Positions 43,633 to 52,757 of a stretch of DNA of 64,000 nucleotides are shown here, in pieces (within the stretch, counting starts at the first letter, position 1; every line of letters starts with the position of its first letter). Under the pieces are notes generated by a model. The model was not told where the DNA came from and did not search any database. It saw nothing but the letters and a program-made list of their open reading frames with translations. The translations under genes and the position numbers were made by a program. Origin of the DNA: Methylomonas sp. MK1 (GTDB taxonomy: Bacteria; Pseudomonadota; Gammaproteobacteria; Methylococcales; Methylomonadaceae); the NCBI RefSeq assembly GCF_000365425.1, contig NZ_AQOV01000002.1, positions 372,001 to 436,000 on the forward strand, in the 5' to 3' direction.

Positions 43633-46164
43633 TTAGGACAGCGATTGCGGCGCGTCCCCGTGGCGGAAATAATTGGCGGTCAAGGTATCGGACAACGCGG
43701 CCAACAGTGCGTAAATCTTGCTGAGTTGTTGGTCCAGCGCTTCGCGAATGCCGGATTCGGATACGCTCAATAAATCGTCGATGTTGGCGATATTTAGAAG
43801 ACAACTAGCCTCTAATAGTAGCCGCTCTTCAGCGCTTATTCGGCGCGTGCTGGGTTCGCGCGGTAGTTTACCGACATGTTCCTGCAAACGAGCGATTTGA
43901 TAGGCCAGTGAGCGGGGATTGTTGGGGTCCATCAGCAGCAATTCCAAAAACGAGGCCAACTCCAGATTGCTCCGGTAATGCTGGCGGTAGCAAATCAGGT
44001 TGTCGCTGGTATCCAGCAAGGATTCGATCAAGCGGGTTTCCGCCGCTTCGCTTTGCGGCATTGTAAACGCCGTTCTCAACACCGATACCAGTTGCAAGCC
44101 GCGCTCCAGGCGCCGGCCAATGTCCAAAAACAGCCAGCCGTTGCCGCGCGTCATGCTTTCCATCACCAGACCACTGAATGCGGAGAGCGTGGTGATCAGC
44201 TGATCCATTTGCTCCTGCATCGACCATAAACCGATTTTGCCGAGGCGGCGAGCTTCGGAAACCTGTTCCTCGATTTCGTCGATGACCCGCCAGGTATCCG
44301 ATGACCATAAATCGCGCACCGCGTAACCGGATTGGGTCATTCTGTTTACCGTGTTGGCCAGGCTGCCCGCTCGGCTTTCGTCAACCACTACCGCCAGTAA
44401 TTCGGCTTCGGGGGTGTGCAGCAAGCTTTCTTTATCTTCGGCAAAAAAACCGGGGTAGGTACCGGTCATGCTGGTGACGCAGCGCAGCTGGGTTTCCAGA
44501 CTGAGCTGATAGTCCGGGCTGTCGCGGTCAGGGTTGCTGAACAGTTTTTTTATCGTGGCCCGCAACAAGCGTACGCCACCTTCTGCGCGTTCCGCGTTGC
44601 GGCCCACCCAGAAAATATTGTCTGCGGCGCGGCTGGGTAAGGCATTGCCGTGGCCGGCTAGGCTGCTGCTGCGCTTGGCCGGAATGGCCGGGTGCTGCGG
44701 TTCCGTCGCGACCACCCAGGTATCTTTACTGATGCCGCCGGTTTGGTTGGTGATCATCATATTGCCGTATTGCGGCGCGCTGCGGCTCAAGCCGCCCGGC
44801 ATCAGGGTATAACCGTCCGCTCGCGCCACCATAAAGCAGCGCAGCAAGGTTTGGCGGGGTTCGTAGCCGCCGGAAACCATCGCCGGTACGGTGGAAAAGC
44901 TTTCGTATTCCTGGCCGACGTAAAGCGCCGGGCGGGCCTTGATACGTGCGCGCCAGTCCGCGAGTTGCGCGCGGCTGAGTTGATGGCCGAACACCGAGTG
45001 TTCGCCGGGTTTGCGGTAGATCGGTTTGATGACCAGGCGTTCCAGATTGGCGAGCACGTAATTTAACTCGCGGGCTTGGCCGCACCACCAGGTGGCTATC
45101 GAATTTAGCTTTAGGGTTTGGCCCAGGAAGTATTTGGCGATGCCCGGCAGGAAGGGCATGATGCCGGGATTTTCCAGCACGCCGCTGCCCAGCGGATTAG
45201 CAATCGCCACATTGCCGCGTCTGACGACTTCCAATAAGCCGGGGACGCCTAGCCGCGAGTCTTCGCGCAGTTCCAGAGGGTCGCAGTAATTGTCGTCCAC
45301 CCGCCTTAGAATCACGTCCACCCGTTGCAAGCCGACCAGCGATTTCAGCCAGACATAGCCGTCGCGAATGGTCAGGTCGTCGCCCTGTACCAGGGGGTAA
45401 CCCAAATAGGAGGCCAGGTAGGCGTGTTCGAAAAAGGTTTCGTTCAGCGGACCGGGAGTCAATACCACCACGCGCGGGGTATCGGCGTCGCCGGGGGCGA
45501 TAGCATTCAGGCCGGCGCGCAAGGACTGGAAAAAACGCGCCAGGCGGTGGACGTGGGTGTCGCGAAACAAGCTGGGCAAGACCCGCGACATGGCCAAGCG
45601 GTTTTCCAACGCGTAGCCGGCGCCGGATGGCGCTTGAGTACGGTCGCCGAGTACCCACATCTTTTTATCCGGGCCGCGCGCCAAGTCGGCGGCGCACAGC
45701 ACTAACTGATGTTGGCCGGGCAAGCTTACTTGATCGCAAACGCGCAGGAAACCACCGTGGTTGTAGATCAGCTCCAGCGGCAGCAGGTTTTTCTTGATGA
45801 GCTGGCGCGGGCCGTACAGGTCGGCCAAAATCAGGTTCAACAGTTCGGCGCGTTGCAGTAGTCCGGCCTCAATGTCGAACCACTCGTCGCCGGACAGCAA
45901 TAGCGGTATCGGGTCGAGTTGCCAAGGGCGGTTAATACCGTCCGGGTCGCCGTAGACGTTGTAGGTGACGCCGTTTTCGCGCAGCAGCCTTAGCGCTTCC
46001 TGGTGGCGTTCACCCACTTCGCGGGGGCCGAGCTGTTGCAATGCCTGCATTAGGTGGGCCCAATGCGGTCTAACCCGGCCCGTCTCGTCCAGCATTTCGT
46101 CGTGGATGCCCTTATCGAGGCGGTATCCCGGCGCGAAAGCTTCTGGTGTGCTTAAGGTTTTCAT
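43633..46164 (-). CDS. Circularly permuted ATP-grasp / alpha-E domain fusion protein
   Basis: An 843-residue fusion. Residues 1-480 are a circularly permuted ATP-grasp ligase domain (GVTYNVYGDPDG, APSGAGYALENR, VVVLTPGPLNETFFEH, VDVILRRVDDNYCDP, LVIKPIYRKPGEHSVFG and SGGISKDTWV-type ending TGGISKDTWVV). After a short Ser-rich linker, residues 515-843 are an alpha-E helical domain (SRAADNIFWVGRNAERAEG). In the second copy of the system at 46.6-49.0 kb these domains are separate genes. The ATP-grasp part should join an amino or carboxyl group to a peptide or protein; its substrate is unknown. Confidence 0.92.
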   Translation of the reverse strand: MKTLSTPEAFAPGYRLDKGIHDEMLDETGRVRPHWAHLMQALQQLGPREVGERHQEALRLLRENGVTYNVYGDPDGINRPWQLDPIPLLLSGDEWFDIEAGLLQRAELLNLILADLYGPRQLIKKNLLPLELIYNHGGFLRVCDQVSLPGQHQLVLCAADLARGPDKKMWVLGDRTQAPSGAGYALENRLAMSRVLPSLFRDTHVHRLARFFQSLRAGLNAIAPGDADTPRVVVLTPGPLNETFFEHAYLASYLGYPLVQGDDLTIRDGYVWLKSLVGLQRVDVILRRVDDNYCDPLELREDSRLGVPGLLEVVRRGNVAIANPLGSGVLENPGIMPFLPGIAKYFLGQTLKLNSIATWWCGQARELNYVLANLERLVIKPIYRKPGEHSVFGHQLSRAQLADWRARIKARPALYVGQEYESFSTVPAMVSGGYEPRQTLLRCFMVARADGYTLMPGGLSRSAPQYGNMMITNQTGGISKDTWVVATEPQHPAIPAKRSSSLAGHGNALPSRAADNIFWVGRNAERAEGGVRLLRATIKKLFSNPDRDSPDYQLSLETQLRCVTSMTGTYPGFFAEDKESLLHTPEAELLAVVVDESRAGSLANTVNRMTQSGYAVRDLWSSDTWRVIDEIEEQVSEARRLGKIGLWSMQEQMDQLITTLSAFSGLVMESMTRGNGWLFLDIGRRLERGLQLVSVLRTAFTMPQSEAAETRLIESLLDTSDNLICYRQHYRSNLELASFLELLLMDPNNPRSLAYQIARLQEHVGKLPREPSTRRISAEERLLLEASCLLNIANIDDLLSVSESGIREALDQQLSKIYALLAALSDTLTANYFRHGDAPQSLS

Positions 46165-46622
46165 AGGTTTAGTTTGCCGGTTTACCGGGTATAGCGCAAT
46201 TTATCAAAGCCGATCTCGTTTATTTATATTTTCTAAGCCGGTTTTTTAGCGCCGATGCCGATTCTGACGAGACTTTGGATGAATGCGTAGTCCAATAAAC
46301 CCGCAAGAAGCATGCCGTTACGATCAGGAATGGCCGCGCGCATGATTGACCGCGTGGGTTCGGTCACTCTGCCTAGAGTAGTCCAATATAAAGCATCGGT
46401 TTGATTCAAGCTTCTGAACTAAAGGGTATTTCCCCGCGTTAAGGTAAGATAAGTCGGTCGGGGCCGAGTATATTGATAGCCGTAGGCGCGCGACTTGGCA
46501 TTGCTATTGCTTTATTTCAGGTAACTGATTAGAACCGGTTTGCGTTGAAATGGTGCGGTGGTTTTTGCACCAATTCCGCGCGGACTTGCACCATAAAAGC
46601 AACGTTCACGGATGCATACAGC
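46165..46622. other. 458-bp divergent regulatory region of the two ATP-grasp operons
   Basis: No gene. It contains the sigma-54 promoter match at 46496-46511 pointing right, and downstream of it an inverted repeat TGGTGC (46551-46556) with GCACCA (46567-46572) that would lie in the 5' untranslated region. No leftward sigma-54 match was seen. Confidence 0.5.
46496..46511 (+). promoter_or_regulatory. Sigma-54 (-24/-12) promoter match for the ATP-grasp/alpha-E operon
   Basis: TGGCATTGCTATTGCT has GG (46497-46498) and GC (46509-46510) exactly 10 bases apart and an intact TTGCT -12 element. It lies 112 bp before the ATG at 46623. No enhancer site was identified, so the activator (NtrC, NifA or other) is open. 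Confidence 0.6.
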
Positions 46623-48077
46623 ATGATTACACCAACAATTTGGGCGGATTACAGCGCCGATAAGGCTTACGACGAGATGATAGCCGCAGGCGGCAAGCCA
46701 CGCGATGCCTGCGCCAGTTTGAGTCAATACTTACAATCTTTGGGCATGGACGCCATTAAAGGCCGGCTGTCGGCGGCGGAAGCGGCCATCATGGAGATGG
46801 GCATCACCTTTACCGTCTACAGCGATGAGGGCAATATCGACCGGGCTTGGCCTTTCGACATCATTCCGCGCCTGATCGATTTTCAGGAATGGCAAATGGT
46901 GGAAACCGGCCTGAAACAGCGTCTGAAAGCCTTGAATTGCTTTATCAATGATGTCTATAACCAGCAGCAGATTATCAAGGACGGACTGGTCCCAGCAGAA
47001 TTGATCAACAGTTCCAGCAATTTTCGCAAGGAATGTTTGGGCATGCAGCCCAAATTCGGCAGTTGGGCCAATATCTGCGGCAGTGACTTGGTGCGAGCCG
47101 GCGACGGCAAGCTGTATGTGTTGGAAGACAATCTGCGCGTACCGTCCGGCGTCTCGTACATGATCGAAAATCGGGTAATTACCAAGCGGATATTTCCGGA
47201 GTTGCTGGAAAATCTGAATATCATGCCGGTGGACGATTACCCGACCCAGTTGTTCGAAATGCTGGCCTCGTTGGCACCGGATGCCGACGACACGCCGCAA
47301 ATCGCGGTACTGACCCCTGGCATTTACAACTCGGCCTATTTCGAACACGCGTTCCTGGCGCAGCAGATGGGTGCGGAACTGGTGGAAGGCGGCGATTTGT
47401 TGGTCAAGGACGACGATTGCGTCTATATGCGTACCATTAAAGGTCTGGAAAAAGTCGATGTGATTTATCGGCGCATCGACGATCTATTTCTGGACCCTGA
47501 GGTATTTCATAAAGATTCGGTATTGGGTGTGAAGGGCCTGATGCGGGCCTGGAAGGCCGGAAATGTGGCCCTGGCCAATGCGCCCGGTGCCGGCGTGGCC
47601 GACGACAAGGTGGTCTATGCCTATGTGCCGGAGATGATTCGCTACTATTTGAACGAAGAGCCGATTCTGCCCAACGTGCCTACGTATCTGTGCAGCGACC
47701 CGGAGCAGTGCGCCTATGTGCTGGCGCATTTGCCGGAATTGGTGGTCAAGCCGGCGAACGAATCCGGCGGCTATGGCATGTTGGTCGGACCGCATGCTAC
47801 GCAAAAAGAAATCAAGCAGTTTCATAAACTGATTCAGGATAACCCGCGCAATTACATTGCCCAGCCGACCTTGGCCTTATCCACCTGCCCGACCTTATGC
47901 AACGACAAACTGGAGCCGCGGCACATCGATTTACGGCCTTTTATCCTGCAAGGTGGAAATAGTTTCGTTACTGCCGGCGGTCTGACGCGGGTGGCGCTGC
48001 GGGCCGGTTCGCTGGTGGTGAACTCCTCGCAAGGCGGCGGCAGTAAAGACACTTGGATTATCAATAGGGAGCAATAA
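46623..48077 (+). CDS. Circularly permuted ATP-grasp protein
   Basis: A 484-residue stand-alone ATP-grasp ligase (DUF404/407 type). The start at 46623 (MITPTIWADYSADKAYDEM) fits the family; the longer frame from 46545 reads through the leader. Landmarks are MEMGITFTVYSDEGN, RVPSGVSYMIENR, IAVLTPGIYNSAYFEHAF, VDVIYRRIDDLFLDP, VVKPANESGGYGMLVG and GGGSKDTWI. It stops 1 bp before the alpha-E gene. It is homologous to the N-terminal half of the fused protein on the other strand. It should activate a carboxylate with ATP to form a peptide-like bond. Confidence 0.92.
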   Translation: MITPTIWADYSADKAYDEMIAAGGKPRDACASLSQYLQSLGMDAIKGRLSAAEAAIMEMGITFTVYSDEGNIDRAWPFDIIPRLIDFQEWQMVETGLKQRLKALNCFINDVYNQQQIIKDGLVPAELINSSSNFRKECLGMQPKFGSWANICGSDLVRAGDGKLYVLEDNLRVPSGVSYMIENRVITKRIFPELLENLNIMPVDDYPTQLFEMLASLAPDADDTPQIAVLTPGIYNSAYFEHAFLAQQMGAELVEGGDLLVKDDDCVYMRTIKGLEKVDVIYRRIDDLFLDPEVFHKDSVLGVKGLMRAWKAGNVALANAPGAGVADDKVVYAYVPEMIRYYLNEEPILPNVPTYLCSDPEQCAYVLAHLPELVVKPANESGGYGMLVGPHATQKEIKQFHKLIQDNPRNYIAQPTLALSTCPTLCNDKLEPRHIDLRPFILQGGNSFVTAGGLTRVALRAGSLVVNSSQGGGSKDTWIINREQ

Positions 48078-48078
48078 G

Positions 48079-49023
48079 ATGTTATCGCGATCCGCCGAAC
48101 GCTTGTACTGGATGGCTCGTTACCTGGAGCGCACCGAAAACACCGCCCGCCTGATCAGCGCCACGATGCATCTGATCTACGACTTGCCTTACGGGGTGGA
48201 GTTGGGCTGGCGCAATTTGTTGAATATTTGCGGCGTGGAAGAGGCGTTTTACCAACGCTTTAAAAACCCCAGCGAGCAAAATACCACGCGGTTTTTGCTG
48301 GCCGACATGAGCAATCCGGGCTCTTTGCTGGCGTCCTTGTCGTTTGCCCGCGAGAATATTCGCACCAGCCGAGAGCTGATGCCGGACGAAGCCTGGCAGC
48401 AGGTCAACGAGATGTATCTTTACGCCAATAACAATCTGGATAGCCTGTCCAATCGCCGGGGTAGGGCGCTGTTTTTGCAAGAAATCATGGCCGGATGCCA
48501 ACGCTTTACCGGCTTTATGGCCGGGTCTATGAGCCGCAGCGACAGCGCCCGCTTTATCTGTATCGGCCGGAATCTGGAACGCGCCGATATGACCAGCCGG
48601 ATCATGGATTTTGGCACGGTTTTGCTGGCGGAAAATCGCAGTACTAAGATGCGCGAATACGAGACTATCTTGTGGATCAACGTCTTGAAGTCGTTGAGTG
48701 CGGTGTTGATGTATCGCAAGCACGTTCGCAATCGAATCAAAGGCGAAGACGTTTTGAATTATCTGTTAAAAAACCCCGACTTTCCCAGGGCTGTGGTGCA
48801 TTGTATCGAAGAGATAACCCACTGTATCAAGCGCTTGCCGAATGCGGTTGAGCTATTCCCGCAGCTGGAGCAATTGGAACAACAGGTACTGGCCATCGAT
48901 ATCAAGCAGACTACACCGGAGCAATTGCATCAGGTGCTGGACGGCTTGCAAGCTAAGTTCGACGATTTACACAAGCAAATCGCCGCAATGTGGTTTTTAA
49001 ATAATCTTGGCGAGGCCGAATAG
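48079..49023 (+). CDS. Alpha-E domain protein (DUF403)
   Basis: A 314-residue all-helical alpha-E protein. The N-terminus MLSRSAERLYWMARYLERTENTAR is the family signature; FICIGRNLERADMTSRIMD repeats a related motif in the middle. Alpha-E domains nearly always accompany circularly permuted ATP-grasp proteins and are thought to be their partner subunit. It starts one base after the ATP-grasp stop, so the genes are co-translated. No enzymatic function has been shown to my knowledge. Confidence 0.92.
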   Translation: MLSRSAERLYWMARYLERTENTARLISATMHLIYDLPYGVELGWRNLLNICGVEEAFYQRFKNPSEQNTTRFLLADMSNPGSLLASLSFARENIRTSRELMPDEAWQQVNEMYLYANNNLDSLSNRRGRALFLQEIMAGCQRFTGFMAGSMSRSDSARFICIGRNLERADMTSRIMDFGTVLLAENRSTKMREYETILWINVLKSLSAVLMYRKHVRNRIKGEDVLNYLLKNPDFPRAVVHCIEEITHCIKRLPNAVELFPQLEQLEQQVLAIDIKQTTPEQLHQVLDGLQAKFDDLHKQIAAMWFLNNLGEAE

Positions 49024-49210
49024 GAGAAAAATTGACACTATTGCCAACAGGAAGATTTTTACCAGCCATGCAGTTGTAGTGCTGTGAGCTAGGGTTGCTG
49101 AGCGGAAGCAAGCTGGATAGAAGGGGCGTTGCTTGGATTGCTACTGACCCAGGCCCCAGGTTTGCTATATCATGGAAGCATCGTTTTCTAAAACTAAAGG
49201 GGGGAGGATT

Positions 49211-52200
49211 ATGGATAAGCTAAGGGCGTTGGGTCTGGGGCCGGTGGGGCAAGACGAGCAAGCTGTTAAGCAACAACTGCATCTTTATATCAATCTGAAA
49301 CTGGCTTCGTGCGGGCAGCCGATTTGTATCGATACCGAGTCGGCGCAGTTTATGGATACCGCCCAGGACTTGCTGAATAGCTATCTGGAAAAAAGCCGCT
49401 TGTTGGCCAGTTCCTCCCTTTATCCCGCCGACAGACGGATTCAAGATTTCCTGGAGCGCTATTGCGCGGATCTTGGCTTGGCCAAAATCCCCAGCTTGCC
49501 GACGATGACCTTCGAGCTGGATAAGCACGGCGTGGCGCGCGAATTGTCCTTGCCCCTGGGCGAGGATGAATTTCGTTCCGAAATCGTGTCCAGCTTCCGA
49601 GTCAAGCAGGGCATTTTGCACAATCCGGCCAGTGACCGGCGTACCACACAAGGTTCGTTTCATGTTGCCGAAGGCGGCCTGCCGGTGCCTGGCGACAAGA
49701 AGCAGGTGCCTAAGCTGACCTTTGCCTTGATGTTGGGCGAGGCGCTGAATCCACCCGACGATTTGATGGTGCTGCCGTTTACCGCCCACCAACCCAAGCC
49801 GGCGCGGATGTTTGCATCCTTGCTGATGCGCCCGGTCGTCTGTCCGGAAATTCCCGGCGTTGCTGCCGAAAAGTCTATGGAAATCCGGTTTTTTGCGCCG
49901 GGCAACCTGGTTAGCAATCTGGATTTTGTTGAGAGTATCTTCGGTAACGGCGGCAATCCGGCTTTGCCGGAATGCGATGCGGCCCTGGATGTGGAGCATT
50001 GGTCCGGCCACAGCGGCTGCGTGATTCTGGCGCCGCATTTAACTAAGCTTACCAAGAAGCAGCTCGGATTGCCGCATTGGGACGAAGCCAGCGAACGGCA
50101 ACGCGCCGATGGCATGTGCTGGCAAGATCCCGAGGAACTGTATAACGACGGTCAGGCGTTTAAACTGACTGCGCGCGACCGTAGCGGTGTGATCGTCACT
50201 TTGCTGGCCGATAACTATTACGGTTATTGCAAGAAGGAAGTCAAAACCCAGATCAGCTATGCCGCCAATTTGTTCGGCTTGGCGGAAGAAGAGCATGCCG
50301 GCGGCGCATTGGCGTTTCGCCGCGTCAATCACGGCGATGAGTTTGGCATTGGCAGTTTGACCCGCGAACCGGGCTACGATTTCGATGAGATGACTTATCA
50401 CTACGGCGCGATCATGGATGTGCAGCCGGAAGGCTATGCGGTAGATAGGCATTTTCCGGACATTATCTACGTACCGCAGGATTTGCGGATGAGTCTGGCT
50501 ACCCAGAAAATTACCTGGCTCCGTAACGGCCAAAGCCATAGCATTCGCTTGCAACCAGGCAAAATCTACGTGCAGCCCAACGGTTATAAAATCGAGATGT
50601 GTAAGCATCCCGGCGCGCCATCCTGGCGCTTGATCGGCACCGTCGCGGAAGGTACGTTTTGTCACAAGCCCTGCACAGTGTCCGGCGGCGGCAAATCGGA
50701 AATTTCCAAATCCATCGAGGATGCGGCGATCTACGGGCCGCTGTTTGTGGACGATTTGCAGCACGATCTGGATCGGGTGCAGGCGATTTTCGATAAAGAT
50801 TATACCGGCCGCTTCTTGCCAGGCTTCGAGCGCGAAGACCGCGGCCCTAGCCGAACTGTGCTCAGTTCGGAGCGCAGCCTGGGTTCAGTAATCAAGTTAT
50901 TGACGCCTTCTCCCAACCATACGCCGGAATTTAACGATTGGCTGCGGTCCATTCCGCCCAGTATTTTGGCTTTGGTGTTTTTGATCAAGCGCTTTTACCG
51001 GCCGGAATGGGGTAACAATTGGCGCGACAATCTGTCGGTGGACATTATCGACGGCGCGCCCGGTCACGAGTTGAAGCTGAACCAGCGCAAGATCGTCGCC
51101 ACTTATTTACGGGTAGGTTTTGATCTGGACGGCGGCTGGCGAACCTTCAAGGTGCGGCAAGACTATATTGCTTGCGAGAAAGTACAGATGGAAGACGACA
51201 TCAGTGCTTCGGTTGTCGTACCGAAGCAAGCAGTGCGAGCCTGTCTGCCGGACGATGGGTATGAAATGAGTTTGAAGTTGGTCAGCAACTGCGAATATCG
51301 ACTGTTTCAACGCCCGGACGATGCGATTATTCCGGGTTACGACAAGCAGACCGAGCTGAACATGTCCGGGCCGGGTAATTTTATGGCCAATTTCGAGCCT
51401 TTGGATCACGAGCAGTTGTCGGCGGTGGTCGAGGACGTGATGACTTTTTCCAAATTCACCGCGCCTATGCAAAAGCTATTAAGCGATGCTTACCAGGACG
51501 GTAAAGGCTATGTGGTGTGTTCCGCACATCCGCGTTTGGTGAACGGCAAACCGTCGAAAAATCCGCGCTATCTGGAAACTCGCGTGGACGTGGTGAAACC
51601 CTTACGGAAATACGTGGCGGAAATCGGTGCGCGTTTGCATCGCAAAATTCCGCTCAATCAACCGCTCTGTCATCCGGTGGATGCGGTATTGACCGGGCGC
51701 CGCAACAATCCGCCCGAACCGGGTATCCGCGCGTTGGCGGTTTACAACCCGATTCATTATCAAGAATTGCCGGAACTGTTTATGGACTTTGTCTGTTCCT
51801 TGACCGGCAAATCGCCGTCTACTACCGGAGCCGGTAGTGAAGGTGCGCTGACTAAAGGGCCGTTCAATGCCTTGCGCGGCACGGTCGATTTGAACAATGC
51901 GCTGGTCTCGTTCATTTTGACCGGTTATCCGGGTTTTTCCAGCTCGGCCGGGTTTATTGGTCCGGATACCCGCGTCGATCACGACATCAGCTTGTTGATT
52001 CCGGAGATTTGGGCGCGGCTGTCGCGCGAAGAGCGCCACCCGGCATTTTTGTTGGAACATGGCTATCTGGAACCGTTAACCGATTTTGAACACAAGGGCC
52101 AAATCGTCTTGGCCAGCCGTTTGGGTTATCGCATCACCAGTCATTTCGTGCACGGCTTGATGGGTAAAATCTTCGATAATCCGTATGCGGTATTTACCGA

Positions 52201-52687
52201 CGAGATTTTGCAGCCCGAGCGTCAGGATCTGGAGGTGTTTGTGGATGGTATCAATAATATCGTCGAAACCCAGCAGCGCGTGGCCCAGCAATATCTCGAA
52301 GACGGCAGCATAGAAGACGCATGTCCGCCGCTGTATGCTTTGCTGCATATCATGGCCGACGGTCATTATCAGGGCAAGGATGCGCATCATCCGGAGATAC
52401 GGGCGATGTTTACCCGCGATTATTTGCTGGCCTCGGATTGGTATCGGGAACGCCTGCATATCAAGCAGCAGCGCGACATTGCCTTATGGCAACGGCATGT
52501 CGATTATTTGGGCGGCTTCCTACAAGAAAGCACTCACCAGACTTTGATTGGCGAATTGAAGCTGGTCGAGCGGCATCGGCAGGCGCAACAGACGTTGGTG
52601 GAGCTGGCGTCGCCGGCTTATTTAGAATCCTTGGTCGGTACCTTGGGTGCGGATCCGCTGGGGCCGTATCGGGGCGGGGCGGATTAA
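49211..52687 (+). CDS. Pyrophosphate-dependent phosphoenolpyruvate carboxykinase (PPi-PEPCK)
   Basis: A 1158-residue protein whose length and conserved segments fit the PPi-type PEPCK family (about 1100-1200 residues), unlike ATP/GTP-PEPCK. Landmarks are the P-loop-like SGGGKSEISKS near residue 491, GKSPSTTGAGSEGALTKGPF near 866, and FIGPDTRVDHDISLLIPEIW. The enzyme interconverts oxaloacetate plus pyrophosphate with PEP, CO2 and phosphate. The start at 49211 has AGGGGGGAGG 4 bases upstream; an ATG at 49172 has none. It follows the alpha-E gene by 187 bp and ends at a hairpin. Family assignment is from memory of conserved segments; a large uncharacterised transglutaminase-linked protein was considered and rejected. 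Confidence 0.75.
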   Translation: MDKLRALGLGPVGQDEQAVKQQLHLYINLKLASCGQPICIDTESAQFMDTAQDLLNSYLEKSRLLASSSLYPADRRIQDFLERYCADLGLAKIPSLPTMTFELDKHGVARELSLPLGEDEFRSEIVSSFRVKQGILHNPASDRRTTQGSFHVAEGGLPVPGDKKQVPKLTFALMLGEALNPPDDLMVLPFTAHQPKPARMFASLLMRPVVCPEIPGVAAEKSMEIRFFAPGNLVSNLDFVESIFGNGGNPALPECDAALDVEHWSGHSGCVILAPHLTKLTKKQLGLPHWDEASERQRADGMCWQDPEELYNDGQAFKLTARDRSGVIVTLLADNYYGYCKKEVKTQISYAANLFGLAEEEHAGGALAFRRVNHGDEFGIGSLTREPGYDFDEMTYHYGAIMDVQPEGYAVDRHFPDIIYVPQDLRMSLATQKITWLRNGQSHSIRLQPGKIYVQPNGYKIEMCKHPGAPSWRLIGTVAEGTFCHKPCTVSGGGKSEISKSIEDAAIYGPLFVDDLQHDLDRVQAIFDKDYTGRFLPGFEREDRGPSRTVLSSERSLGSVIKLLTPSPNHTPEFNDWLRSIPPSILALVFLIKRFYRPEWGNNWRDNLSVDIIDGAPGHELKLNQRKIVATYLRVGFDLDGGWRTFKVRQDYIACEKVQMEDDISASVVVPKQAVRACLPDDGYEMSLKLVSNCEYRLFQRPDDAIIPGYDKQTELNMSGPGNFMANFEPLDHEQLSAVVEDVMTFSKFTAPMQKLLSDAYQDGKGYVVCSAHPRLVNGKPSKNPRYLETRVDVVKPLRKYVAEIGARLHRKIPLNQPLCHPVDAVLTGRRNNPPEPGIRALAVYNPIHYQELPELFMDFVCSLTGKSPSTTGAGSEGALTKGPFNALRGTVDLNNALVSFILTGYPGFSSSAGFIGPDTRVDHDISLLIPEIWARLSREERHPAFLLEHGYLEPLTDFEHKGQIVLASRLGYRITSHFVHGLMGKIFDNPYAVFTDEILQPERQDLEVFVDGINNIVETQQRVAQQYLEDGSIEDACPPLYALLHIMADGHYQGKDAHHPEIRAMFTRDYLLASDWYRERLHIKQQRDIALWQRHVDYLGGFLQESTHQTLIGELKLVERHRQAQQTLVELASPAYLESLVGTLGADPLGPYRGGAD

Positions 52688-52710
52688 GCGCGACTGACTG
52701 CTGAAGTTTT

Positions 52711-52738
52711 GGGGTGGTCGCCGTGCTGCGGCTACCCC
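52711..52738. terminator. Hairpin between converging genes
   Basis: GGGGTGGTCGC (52711-52721) pairs with GCGGCTACCCC (52728-52738), 11 pairs with two G-T, loop CGTGCT. It lies 23 bp after the PPi-PEPCK stop and 20 bp from the stop of the converging gene, so it may serve both. TTTT precedes rather than follows it on the plus strand. Confidence 0.55.
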
Positions 52739-52757
52739 GCTAGCCTACCGCCATTAT

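Noticed and set aside
46551..46572. TGGTGC-N10-GCACCA as an NtrC enhancer
   Set aside because: Wrong spacing and arm order for the NtrC consensus, and it lies downstream of the promoter. More likely a leader hairpin.
49211..52687. DUF2126/transglutaminase-type large protein, the usual neighbour of ATP-grasp/alpha-E genes
   Set aside because: No transglutaminase Cys-His-Asp pattern; the conserved segments instead fit PPi-PEPCK.
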